A stretch of 64,000 nt of DNA from Ligilactobacillus cholophilus (GTDB taxonomy: Bacteria; Bacillota; Bacilli; Lactobacillales; Lactobacillaceae). Numbering within the stretch: position 1 is the first letter of the stretch; each line of letters opens with the position of its first letter. This document shows positions 43,096 through 52,749 of the stretch, piece after piece. The stretch spans positions 124,001 to 188,000 of the forward strand of contig NZ_CP127832.1 of the NCBI RefSeq assembly GCF_030389495.1. The letters run 5' to 3'. The notes beneath the pieces were generated by a model. That model was not told the DNA's origin, ran no database searches, and saw only the letters and a list, made by a program, of their open reading frames with translations. The position numbers and the translations under genes are program-made.

Positions 43096-45040
43096 CTAAG
43101 TTATCTTGGAATTCTTCTAATTCTATTGATTTTTCTTCCCATTCTTGTTCTAAATTATCTAATTCCTTTGAAATCTTATCAAGTTTCATTTGTAAATCAT
43201 TCATTTTATTTATGTCATTGAATGCATCAGGTTGAGTCATTTCATGTTCAACTTTTTCTTTTTGAATTTCAGAATTTGAAATCATTTCTTCAATTTTTTG
43301 TAATTCGCGATTTAGTTTGCGTAATTTTTTTTGTTGTTCTTTACTTTGCTGATAATTTAATTTTGCATTTGAAATTTGACTTTCTTGAATTTTATTTTCA
43401 TTTTTTGATGATTTTAAAAATTCTTGTTCTTCTTTTTTTGTAACATAATAGTCATAATTTCCAAGATAGAGAGTACTTCCATCAGGAGTAATTTCTAATA
43501 CCTCACTTGCAACTTTATTAATAAAGTAACGATCATGTGAGACAAACAATACTGTACCATTAAAATTTTGAATAGCTTGTTCTAATACTTCTTTACTTTC
43601 AATATCTAAGTGGTTAGTAGGTTCATCCAAAATCAAAAAATTATCATGTTGCATTGCCAATTTAGTTAACATTAAACGGGCTTTTTCGCCACCAGATAGA
43701 TTATGGACAATTTTTTTAACTTCATCTCCTTGAAATAAAAAACTTCCTAAAATTGATCGAATATCTTTTTCAGGAGTCGTTGGATGGTCATCCCAAATTT
43801 CATTTAGTACCGTTTTATTACTATGTAGAGTTTGTTGTTCTTGATCATAATAACCAGGTTGTACATTTGAACCTAAACGGATTTTTCCTTTAATTAAAGG
43901 AATTTTATTTAAAATACTTTTTAGTAAAGTTGATTTACCAATCCCATTTGGACCAACAATAGCAATAATTTGATGTTTTTTAATTTCAAGATTAATTGGT
44001 TCAGATAATATTTTTTGATCATATCCTATTGCTGCGTCATTAACTTGAAGTACTACATTTCCACTATCTTTATCACTAGTAAATTCAAAATGAGGGCCTT
44101 TTTCATAACCTTCTGGGCGATCTAATCGGTCTATTTTTTCTAGTTGTTTGCGTTTGCTTTGTGCTCTCTTTGTCGTTGAGGCTCTAACAATATTTTTATT
44201 TACAAATTCTTCTAAATGGTTAATTTCGTTTTGCTGTTTTTCATATGCTTTCCATTGTGCTTTAAGACGTGCTTGCTTTTCTTTAATATAGTCAGAATAG
44301 TTTCCAGTGTAGTGGTTTGAATGTTTATGTGTAATTTCATAAATTTCGTTAACGACTTTATCTAAAAAATAACGATCATGTGACACAATTAATAGGGCAC
44401 CTGAATAATTTTGAATATAGTTTTCAAGCCATGTTAATGTCTGAATATCTAGATGGTTAGTAGGTTCGTCTAAAATTAATAAATCACGTTTTTCAAGCAA
44501 TAATTTTGCTAGTGCAAGTCTTGTCTTTTGACCACCAGATAATGAATTAACAGGACGATCAAAATCTGAATCATTAAAACCTAATCCTTTTAAAACTCCC
44601 TTAATTTCGTTCTCATATCCATATCCATTAAGTTCTTTGAAATCATGACTCAATTGATCATATTGATTCAGTAATTGTTGATATTGTGGAGAATCTGAAT
44701 CTACATTTGGAGAAGCAATTTGCGTTTCTAGTTTATGAATTTTTTCTTCCATTTCAATCAAAGATTTGAAAACTGATTTCATTTCAAGATAAATTGATTG
44801 GTTAGATTCAAGACCGTTACTTTGGGCAAGATACCCAATTGATAAATTTTTCTTTTTTGTAATTTTACCTTCGCTTGGTTCTTTAAGTCCCATTATCATT
44901 TTGATTAGAGTAGATTTACCGGCACCATTACGTCCAACTAGTCCAATGCGCGAATGATCTTGGATATCCATATTTATATCTTCAAATAAAATATCAGCGC
45001 CAAAATGTTGTGCAACATGTTGAGCTTGAAGTAGTAACAT
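43091..45040 (-). CDS. ydiF: ABC-F family ATPase, YdiF-like (649 aa)
   Basis: Soluble twin-ATPase that acts on the ribosome rather than in membranes. Two nucleotide domains: GLVGRNGAGKSTLIKMI with LSGGQKTRLALAKLLLEKRDLLILDEPTNHLD, and [15 protein letters not shown] with LSGGEKARLMLTKLAMQHDNFLILDEPTNHLD. A linker (KQARLKAQWKAYEKQQNEINHLEEFV) and a C-terminal coiled coil (about residues 550-645) complete it. Synteny with tsaD, the CPBP gene and groES equals the Bacillus ydiF-ydiL region. No antibiotic-resistance subclass can be assigned. Confidence 0.93.
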   Translation of the reverse strand: MLLLQAQHVAQHFGADILFEDINMDIQDHSRIGLVGRNGAGKSTLIKMIMGLKEPSEGKITKKKNLSIGYLAQSNGLESNQSIYLEMKSVFKSLIEMEEKIHKLETQIASPNVDSDSPQYQQLLNQYDQLSHDFKELNGYGYENEIKGVLKGLGFNDSDFDRPVNSLSGGQKTRLALAKLLLEKRDLLILDEPTNHLDIQTLTWLENYIQNYSGALLIVSHDRYFLDKVVNEIYEITHKHSNHYTGNYSDYIKEKQARLKAQWKAYEKQQNEINHLEEFVNKNIVRASTTKRAQSKRKQLEKIDRLDRPEGYEKGPHFEFTSDKDSGNVVLQVNDAAIGYDQKILSEPINLEIKKHQIIAIVGPNGIGKSTLLKSILNKIPLIKGKIRLGSNVQPGYYDQEQQTLHSNKTVLNEIWDDHPTTPEKDIRSILGSFLFQGDEVKKIVHNLSGGEKARLMLTKLAMQHDNFLILDEPTNHLDIESKEVLEQAIQNFNGTVLFVSHDRYFINKVASEVLEITPDGSTLYLGNYDYYVTKKEEQEFLKSSKNENKIQESQISNAKLNYQQSKEQQKKLRKLNRELQKIEEMISNSEIQKEKVEHEMTQPDAFNDINKMNDLQMKLDKISKELDNLEQEWEEKSIELEEFQDNLG

Positions 45041-45059
45041 ATAATTCCTTCTTTCTACA

Positions 45060-45704
45060 TTATATAAATTTCAATTCAAAAAAGAGTAGGATAAATAAGT
45101 TTAGTCCCATATGACTTATCATAGAAGCTCTTAAGTCTTTTGCTTTGTAGTATATTAATTCAAAAATGCATCCCATTACAAAATAGGCAATAAAGTGGCC
45201 ATCATGATGTGCTATCGCAAATAAAGTACTAGAAATAATTCCACTAATAATAGGATTAAAGTAATAAGTTAAATTGCCAAAAAATACTTTGCGAAAAATT
45301 AATTCTTCAATTATTGGGGATGCAATAATAATATCTAATCCATATATTGGAAAGCTTTGAAAAATAGTTAATAGTTGATTAGTATTTTGAGAAATTGCAG
45401 TAGAGTGTGTTGTAAAATGCCAAATTGCTCCGATTATTAATTGACTGATTAAAACTATTCCAATTCCAATAAATCCCCAGATAATAAAATGAGATTTTTT
45501 TGGCTTTTTTTGATATTCTACTAAATTTTGATAACTAAATTTATGATTCAAAAATAAAAGTAATAGTGCACCTATAATTCCAATAATAGTTAACAAAATA
45601 TATAGAATTGAAGAAGACCAAAAAATTTTTTGAATAATAAGTTGAGAAATCAATATAAATAGATATCCCAACAAAATGGAAAGAGAATTCTTTTCAATTG
45701 CCAC
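45060..45704 (-). CDS. ydiL: CPBP family intramembrane metalloprotease, YdiL-like (214 aa)
   Basis: About six hydrophobic helices. The CAAX-protease/bacteriocin-processing motifs are EELIFRKVFFG near residue 141 and FAIAHHDGHFIAYFVMGCIFELIYYKAKDL further on, giving the Glu-Glu-Arg and His sites. Natural substrates are unknown. It lies upstream of the ABC-F gene on the same strand with a 19-bp gap, so is probably cotranscribed, and diverges from groES. Confidence 0.88.
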   Translation of the reverse strand: MAIEKNSLSILLGYLFILISQLIIQKIFWSSSILYILLTIIGIIGALLLLFLNHKFSYQNLVEYQKKPKKSHFIIWGFIGIGIVLISQLIIGAIWHFTTHSTAISQNTNQLLTIFQSFPIYGLDIIIASPIIEELIFRKVFFGNLTYYFNPIISGIISSTLFAIAHHDGHFIAYFVMGCIFELIYYKAKDLRASMISHMGLNLFILLFFELKFI

Positions 45705-45773
45705 AATGATAAACTTCCTTTATATGTAATTTATTAATATTGTAGCATGTTTATGATTAATTTCGAAATCGAA

Positions 45774-45800
45774 TTAGCACTCTAAGATGTTAAGTGATAA
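45774..45800 (+). promoter_or_regulatory. Upstream, degenerate CIRCE element
   Basis: TTAGCACTC, nine bases, then AAGTGATAA (7 of 9 match to the ideal right arm). It lies just upstream of the groES -35 box. HrcA would bind here as a second operator. Confidence 0.65.
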
Positions 45801-45807
45801 AAAATGC

Positions 45808-45836
45808 TTGCTTTTTAATGGCAAAGAGATTATAGT
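45808..45836 (+). promoter_or_regulatory. groESL promoter
   Basis: TTGCTT (45808-45813) and TATAGT (45831-45836) with 17 bp spacing, placed between the two CIRCE elements. Confidence 0.7.
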
Positions 45837-45851
45837 AATAATTGTAATCAG

Positions 45852-45878
45852 TTAGCACTTAATACTAACGAGTGCTAA
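45852..45878 (+). promoter_or_regulatory. CIRCE element (HrcA operator) of groESL
   Basis: TTAGCACTT, nine bases, GAGTGCTAA: only one mismatch to the consensus. It lies in the 5' untranslated region directly before the groES ribosome binding site. HrcA repression is relieved by heat shock. Confidence 0.93.
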
Positions 45879-45896
45879 AAAATGGAGGGATTTATT

Positions 45897-46181
45897 GTGC
45901 TTAAACCATTAGGAGACCGCGTAGTCTTAAAAGTTGAAAAAGAAAAAGAAGAAACTGTTGGAGGAATTGTATTAGCAAGTAATGCAAAGGAAAAGCCTCA
46001 AACAGGAAAAGTCGTTGCAGTAGGTGACGGTAAGTTATTAGAAAATGGACAAAAAGCAGTTCCTAGCGTTAAAGATGGCGATAAAGTCTTATTTGATAAA
46101 TATGCTGGTACTGAAGTTAAATATGATGGAGAAGATTATTTAATTGTTCGTGATAGTGACATCATGGCAATTGTAGACTAG
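45897..46181 (+). CDS. groES: Co-chaperonin GroES (94 aa)
   Basis: Lid of the GroEL folding chamber. [44 protein letters not shown] includes the mobile loop. The end is [23 protein letters not shown] 45897 is chosen: GGAGGG at 45884-45889 would lie inside the coding region if ATG 45882 were used. Confidence 0.96.
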   Translation: MLKPLGDRVVLKVEKEKEETVGGIVLASNAKEKPQTGKVVAVGDGKLLENGQKAVPSVKDGDKVLFDKYAGTEVKYDGEDYLIVRDSDIMAIVD

Positions 46182-46201
46182 AATTTATTTTTTTGAGGTG
46201 A

Positions 46202-47824
<1,623 letters not shown>

Positions 47825-47830
47825 TTTATA

Positions 47831-47868
47831 AAAAAGGGCTGTGTGTTTACACAGCCTTTTTTTTTATT
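47831..47868 (+). terminator. Terminator after groEL
   Basis: AAAAAGGGCTGTGT and ACACAGCCTTTT arms with a short loop, then a long T-run. Confidence 0.88.
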
Positions 47869-48003
47869 AAGATGAACTTTTTTTGAAAATTCAATGCGAT
47901 TTTAATTTCATTTGGTTTATTTAATTGTTAAATATGGTATGATATCAATTAGTATGATAACGCAATGAGAGGAATAACCATTCTCTTACATAGCGGATCT
48001 AAA

Positions 48004-48027
48004 AGAGATTATATGCATATAATCTCT
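48004..48027. repeat. Perfect 24-bp palindrome in the tagO leader
   Basis: AGAGATTATATG followed by its exact reverse complement CATATAATCTCT, about 26 bp before the tagO start and after a likely promoter (TG-extended TATGAT at 47938-47943). It has no T-run, so is not a terminator. It could be an operator or an mRNA stem. Confidence 0.6.
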
Positions 48028-48053
48028 CATGAAATACAGAAAGAGGACATTTT

Positions 48054-49148
48054 ATGTATAAAATTTTTGCGTCATTGTTCGCAACAATTTTAATTTCTGC
48101 ATTACTTGTTCCATTTGTACGTCATCTAGCGTTTAAAGTGGGAGCAGTTGATAAACCAAATGCACGAAGAGTGAATAAGAAAATCATGCCTACAATGGGA
48201 GGCCTTGCAATTTTTATTGCATTTAATTTTACTAATTTTGTTTTATTAGGTAGAAACTATCCTTTTAAACAAACTGTTGCTTTGTTTATTGCTCAATGTG
48301 TGATAATAATTACTGGAATTATTGATGATATTTATGAACTGAAACCATATCAAAAAATAATTGGAATTGTTGCTGCATCATTAATTGTATATTATGCAGC
48401 TCGTATTAGAATGACTACAATAACATTGCCATTTATAGGTTCGATTGAGTTAGGAATTTTTAGTTTACCTATTACATTAATTTGGATTTTGGCAATTACT
48501 AATGCAGTAAACTTAATTGATGGGTTAGATGGTTTAGCAACAGGAATAGCCATTATAGCTTTAACTACGAGTGCTCTAACAGGATATTTTTTCTTGAATG
48601 TTACAAATACATTTATTTCAATTATGATGTTTACATTAGTAGCAGCATTGATTGGCTTTTTGCCATATAATTTTCATCCTGCATCTATTTATCTAGGTGA
48701 TACAGGATCGTTATTTATTGGATTTATGATTTCGGTATTTGCATTATTTGGATTGAAAAATGCAACTTTCATTTCAATTATTATCCCATTGATTATTCTA
48801 GGAGTGCCAATTACTGATACTGTCTATGCAATTATTCGAAGAGCGTTAAATAAAAAACCAATTATGAAGCCAGATAAACACCATTTACATCACAGGTTAA
48901 TGCAAATGGGATTATCTCATAGACAAACTGTTTTAGTGATTTATGGAATTGCATTGATTTTTTCTTTTATCTCATTGCTTTATCCATTATCAAACATTTT
49001 AGGATCAATATTGTTAACAATTGCTACATTATTTGGGTTAGAAATATTTGTTGAGTTGATAGGGCTAGTTGGACCTAATCATACACCTTTATTAAATTTA
49101 ATTAAGAAAATTGTATTAATGCCAAATAATCATTCGCACGATAAATAA
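48054..49148 (+). CDS. tagO: Undecaprenyl-phosphate N-acetylglucosaminyl 1-phosphate transferase TagO (364 aa)
   Basis: Polytopic membrane enzyme that starts wall teichoic acid and other wall glycopolymers. Family motifs: DKPNARRVNKKIMPTMGG, the acidic GIIDDIYELKPYQKI, NAVNLIDGLDGLATG and the KPDKHHLHHRLMQMG histidine motif. About ten hydrophobic helices. AGAAAGAGGAC precedes the ATG. It has its own promoter and terminator. Confidence 0.95.
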   Translation: MYKIFASLFATILISALLVPFVRHLAFKVGAVDKPNARRVNKKIMPTMGGLAIFIAFNFTNFVLLGRNYPFKQTVALFIAQCVIIITGIIDDIYELKPYQKIIGIVAASLIVYYAARIRMTTITLPFIGSIELGIFSLPITLIWILAITNAVNLIDGLDGLATGIAIIALTTSALTGYFFLNVTNTFISIMMFTLVAALIGFLPYNFHPASIYLGDTGSLFIGFMISVFALFGLKNATFISIIIPLIILGVPITDTVYAIIRRALNKKPIMKPDKHHLHHRLMQMGLSHRQTVLVIYGIALIFSFISLLYPLSNILGSILLTIATLFGLEIFVELIGLVGPNHTPLLNLIKKIVLMPNNHSHDK

Positions 49149-49180
49149 AAGAGACTGTTTTAATACAGTCTCTTTTTTTA
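49147..49180 (+). terminator. Terminator after tagO
   Basis: AAAGAGACTGT pairs with ACAGTCTCTTT around a short loop, then T-run. The A-run on the other side allows use by the converging yigZ transcript as well. Confidence 0.88.
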
Positions 49181-49181
49181 A

Positions 49182-49831
49182 CTAAAGTTCCATATCTTGA
49201 TATTTTTCTTCGCCAATTTGTATTTCAATTGGCTTGTTAAGATAATTTGTAAATGACTTATAAAAGTCTTCAATTTCTGATTTTTTTGTACAAACAACTG
49301 CAGTGATTTGCTCACTATATTCAATATCAATTAACGGAATATTGTTTTGTTGAAAAAAATATTTAGCACGTTCAAAATCGCTATATGACAAAGCAATAAT
49401 AAGTTCACTCATTAACGTTCTTTTAATAATACCAATAGTACTAATAGTTTGGTTTGTTGTACCACCATATGCTCTAATCAGGCCTCCAGTTCCTAATTTA
49501 ATTCCTCCAAAATATCTGACAACAACAGCACATACATTATGTAGAGAAGCCTGTTTTAAAGCATTAAGAATAGGAACGCCAGCCGTGCCAGCGGGCTCTC
49601 CATTATCACTTTCCCATTATCACTTTCGCGTTGAATTTCATCATTTAATCCAAGTAAATATGCATAACAAATATGTCTAGCTTTATTATGTTCTTTGTTT
49701 ATTTGATCAATAAAATTTTGAGCTTCATGTTCAGAATCTATGCGATTTATGTAACAAATAAATTCTGATTTTTTGATTACTTGTCTATATTGACCGTTCT
49801 TTTTTATTGTAAAATAATTTTTTTTACACAT
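49182..49831 (-). pseudogene. yigZ: yigZ (IMPACT family) frameshifted by a 14-bp tandem duplication
   Basis: The N-terminal piece (YFTIKKNGQYRQVIKKSEFICYINRIDSEHEAQNFIDQI ... [13 protein letters not shown]) and the C-terminal piece (beginning with GVPIL and [21 protein letters not shown]-like codons before 49412, ending EEKYQDMEL) are the two halves of a YigZ/YvyE protein. The break is at CCATTATCACTTTC, present twice in tandem (49600-49613 and 49614-49627). Removing one copy gives a single frame of 211 codons plus stop, the normal family length, with the expected [14 protein letters not shown] sequence. As it stands, translation leaves frame after the second copy and stops near 49556. Confidence 0.9.
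49600..49627. repeat. Perfect 14-bp tandem duplication inside yigZ
   Basis: CCATTATCACTTTC occurs twice without spacer. The insertion of 14 bp is not a multiple of three and accounts fully for the yigZ frameshift. Confidence 0.97.
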
Positions 49832-49884
49832 ATATCCTCCAAAATTGACTTTTTTTGCGTAGTTATATAATAGGAGGTGCTGTT

Positions 49885-51216
49885 ATGAATTTAAATAATT
49901 TTTATGGAAGAATTTTTACGCAGAAACAAATTTCTACATCTAATATTATACAATTAAAATTATCAGGAAAAAAAGCGCTAATTGAGAAAGGAAAGTACGT
50001 AGAATGTCAAAGATGTTACTTTAAAAATCTAAAAGCAGAAGTTAAATTACCCAATAATGAGTTTTATTGTCGAAACTGTATTCAATTAGGACGGATAACA
50101 AGTTTAGACATGTTATATCATCTTAATGAACCAAATATATTTGATATTCCCCAAAAGGTTTTAACTTGGAAAGGAACTTTGTCACCATATCAAACAAGGT
50201 GTGCACAAGAATTATGTAAAAAAGTAAAACAAAAAAAGGATCATCTGATATGGGCTGTTACAGGAGCGGGGAAAACAGAAATGTTATTTCCAATGTTAGA
50301 AGAAAATTTAAAAGCTGGAAAAAGAATTGCAATTGCTTCACCTCGAATTGATGTATGTAATGAGCTTTATCCACGACTTCAATCAGCATTTAAAAATATA
50401 AAAATTGCATTATTACATGGAAAGAGCTCAATGAAATATTTTTATGCTCAATTAACTATTTGTACAACACATCAATTGATGAAGTTTAAACATGCATTTG
50501 ATATTTTAGTAATTGATGAAATTGATTCATTTCCTTTTGTAAATGATCATAATTTGCATCTTACAGCAGAACGTTCCTGTAAAAAAGATGGTGTTAAGAT
50601 TTACTTGACTGCTACTCCAGATGAAAAAAGTATGCAGCTTATAAAACAAAAAAAGTTATCAGTAGGATATTTTCCTTTGAGATTCCATCAATTTCCATTA
50701 CCAGAAATTAAATTTAATTTGGATAAAAATTTATATAGAAACTTAAAAAAGAAAAAATTATCACAATTTGTTAAAAATACAATTCAAAAGTGGGAAAAAC
50801 AAGGTACGCCATTTTTAATTTTTGTACCAGAATTAAAATATTTAGATCCGGTGTTAAGGTGCATTCAAAGTGAATTTCCAAATTTATTAGGTGAAAGTGT
50901 ATATGCAGCAGACCCACAAAGAATTAAAAAGATTCAGGCTTTACGTGATGGAAAACTTCGCTTTTTAGTTACAACAACTATTTTAGAAAGAGGAGTTACT
51001 TTTAAAAATTTAGACTTGATGGTATATGGAGCTGAAAATAATAATTTTACATGTTCAAGTTTGGTGCAAATTGCAGGAAGAGTTGGAAGAAATAAGACCA
51101 AACCAGATGGTGATGTATATTTCATAGTTAAATATTATAACCAGAATGTTAAAAAGGCTGCAGGACAAATTAAATATCTTAATCGAAAGGCTCGGAAATT
51201 GTTGAATGAATACTAA
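49885..51216 (+). CDS. comFA: Late competence DNA translocase ComFA (443 aa)
   Basis: DEAD-like ATPase that pulls single-stranded DNA into the cell during transformation. Four-cysteine zinc motif (CQRCYFKN ... CRNC), Walker A WAVTGAGKTEMLFP, the Asp-Glu box LVIDEIDSFPF, TATP motif and a C-terminal helicase domain with TTTILERGVTF and QIAGRVGRN. ATG 49885 follows TAGGAGGTGCTGTT. It overlaps comFC by 11 bases. All motifs are intact. Confidence 0.95.
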   Translation: MNLNNFYGRIFTQKQISTSNIIQLKLSGKKALIEKGKYVECQRCYFKNLKAEVKLPNNEFYCRNCIQLGRITSLDMLYHLNEPNIFDIPQKVLTWKGTLSPYQTRCAQELCKKVKQKKDHLIWAVTGAGKTEMLFPMLEENLKAGKRIAIASPRIDVCNELYPRLQSAFKNIKIALLHGKSSMKYFYAQLTICTTHQLMKFKHAFDILVIDEIDSFPFVNDHNLHLTAERSCKKDGVKIYLTATPDEKSMQLIKQKKLSVGYFPLRFHQFPLPEIKFNLDKNLYRNLKKKKLSQFVKNTIQKWEKQGTPFLIFVPELKYLDPVLRCIQSEFPNLLGESVYAADPQRIKKIQALRDGKLRFLVTTTILERGVTFKNLDLMVYGAENNNFTCSSLVQIAGRVGRNKTKPDGDVYFIVKYYNQNVKKAAGQIKYLNRKARKLLNEY

Positions 51217-51901
51217 ATGTAAACTATGTCAGCAAATGATCAATTATAAAATTAACTTAGCATGGATTTTCTCTTTTAAACCAATTAAAGAAAAATTTAT
51301 ATGTAAAGATTGTTATCAAAAATTTGAATTTATTCAATTACCAATTTGTGAGGGATGTGGAAGAAAATCAAACGATAAGACTTGTTTAGACTGTGTAAAA
51401 TGGGAAAAGAAACAGAAAAAATTACTAAAGAATCGTGCATTACTTGTTTATCAAAACCAAGCAACTAAAGAATATTTTAACTTATACAAATTTATAGGAG
51501 ATTATCAATTACGAAAAATATTTCAAAACAAATTTGAGAAGATGATTATGCAAAATTATCCCCTTAAACATTGGATATATGTTCCAATACCAGTAAATAA
51601 AAGTACGCAAGAACATGAAAGAATGTTTAATCAAGTAGTCGGATTAATTGAAAATCTTCCATATGTTGAATTACTAGCAGTTGATGAAAATTTACATCAA
51701 ATTAAGCAAGTAGAAAAAAATCGTATAGATAGAATACATACTCCGCAACCGTTTAAGTTCAATGGCAAAATAGATTTAAAAGGGAAAAATATTTTGTTGG
51801 TTGATGATGTTTATACAACTGGGACTACTTTATATCATGCACAACAAATAATGTTTGAACATGGGGCGAAAAAAGTGCACTCTATTACTTTGGCACGTTA
51901 A
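51206..51901 (+). CDS. comFC: Competence protein ComFC, phosphoribosyltransferase-like (231 aa)
   Basis: N-terminal zinc-finger-like cysteines (CKLCQQM, CKDCYQKF, CEGCGRKSNDKTCLDC) are followed by a phosphoribosyltransferase domain with the PRPP loop NILLVDDVYTTGTTLYHA. It acts with ComFA in DNA uptake. The ATG overlaps comFA, so the two are translationally coupled. Confidence 0.93.
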   Translation: MNTKCKLCQQMINYKINLAWIFSFKPIKEKFICKDCYQKFEFIQLPICEGCGRKSNDKTCLDCVKWEKKQKKLLKNRALLVYQNQATKEYFNLYKFIGDYQLRKIFQNKFEKMIMQNYPLKHWIYVPIPVNKSTQEHERMFNQVVGLIENLPYVELLAVDENLHQIKQVEKNRIDRIHTPQPFKFNGKIDLKGKNILLVDDVYTTGTTLYHAQQIMFEHGAKKVHSITLAR

Positions 51902-51918
51902 AAGAGAGAGTACATTGT

Positions 51919-51947
51919 TTGTTAATTTAAACGCTTTCTATTATAAT
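51919..51947 (+). promoter_or_regulatory. hpf promoter with an embedded cre-like site
   Basis: TTGTTA (51919-51924) and TATAAT (51942-51947) are 17 bp apart. The spacer (51925-51940) read on the minus strand is TAGAAAGCGTTTAAAT, which fits the CcpA cre consensus with two mismatches. Such a site between the boxes would repress hpf on preferred sugar. A small hairpin TTGAGTA (51972-51978) / TACTCAA (51983-51989) follows in the leader. Confidence 0.6.
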
Positions 51948-52009
51948 AAATATATGGAAGGAGTACTTCCTTTGAGTAGAAATACTCAATGTGAAAGGAG
52001 AGTTTTATT

Positions 52010-52564
52010 ATGTTAAAAATTAACGTGCGTGGGGAAAATATTGAAGTTACTTCAGCAATTCGGGATTATGTAGAGAAAAAGATATCTAAATTAGATAAAT
52101 ATTTAGACTCAAATGCAAATGTTACAGCACATGCTAATTTGAGGACTTATCCAGATAAGACTACAAAGGTTGAGGTAACAATTCCACTTCCATATTTAGT
52201 TTTAAGAGCAGAAGAAACTTCACCTGATATGTATGGCAGTATCGATTTAGTTACGGATAAATTAATACGTCAGATTAGAAAGCATAAAACAAAAATCAAT
52301 CGCAAGTCGCGTGAAAAGGGTTATAAGCATTTAGATTTTACTAATGAAAATTTAGATGATGCAGATGCAGAAGAAAATAAAATTGAAATAGTACGAACAA
52401 AAAATATTGCTGTTAAACCAATGGACAGTGAGGAAGCTGTATTACAAATGGAAATGTTAGGACATAATTTCTTTATTTACGAAGATGCTGATACAAATGA
52501 TATTAATATAGTTTATCGTCGGCGTGATGGAAAATATGGCTTGATGGATATTAATGAAAATTAA
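52010..52564 (+). CDS. hpf: Long-form ribosome hibernation promoting factor (184 aa)
   Basis: Dimerises 70S ribosomes into inactive 100S particles in stationary phase. The N-terminal domain (residues 1-100: INVRGENIEVTSAIRDYVEKKISKLDKYL, HKTKINRKSREKG) binds the decoding region. The C-terminal domain (about 125-184: IVRTKNIAVKPMDSEEAVLQMEMLGHNFFIYEDADTNDINIVYRRRDGKYGLM) forms the dimer. Long forms of about this size are typical of Firmicutes. GTGAAAGGAGAG precedes the ATG. Confidence 0.97.
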   Translation: MLKINVRGENIEVTSAIRDYVEKKISKLDKYLDSNANVTAHANLRTYPDKTTKVEVTIPLPYLVLRAEETSPDMYGSIDLVTDKLIRQIRKHKTKINRKSREKGYKHLDFTNENLDDADAEENKIEIVRTKNIAVKPMDSEEAVLQMEMLGHNFFIYEDADTNDINIVYRRRDGKYGLMDINEN

Positions 52565-52583
52565 TTGATTTAAATTTATAGTT

Positions 52584-52614
52584 AAGAACCATGCATTAAT
52601 TGCATGGTTCTTTA
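52584..52614 (+). terminator. Terminator after hpf
   Basis: AAGAACCATGCA and TGCATGGTTCTT pair around a short loop, followed by TTAATTTTTT. Confidence 0.85.
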
Positions 52615-52749
52615 ATTTTTTGCTTGAAAAAGTCTAATGATTTAAGTTTAGGATAAAGAATTATATGTTTAAAATTATTTGGAAAAATGCTATCATTAAA
52701 ACTGGTATATTTTAATTAACCAAATGAACACTTTAGAAGGGAATCACAC

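Noticed and set aside
49182-49412. Independent 76-codon gene
   Set aside because: It is the C-terminal part of yigZ, disconnected by the 14-bp duplication.
49845-49871. Promoter TTGACT...TATAAT immediately before comFA
   Set aside because: The spacing is only 15 bp and the predicted transcription start would fall on the comFA ribosome binding site, so it cannot be the main promoter. I also could not identify a convincing competence sigma factor box.
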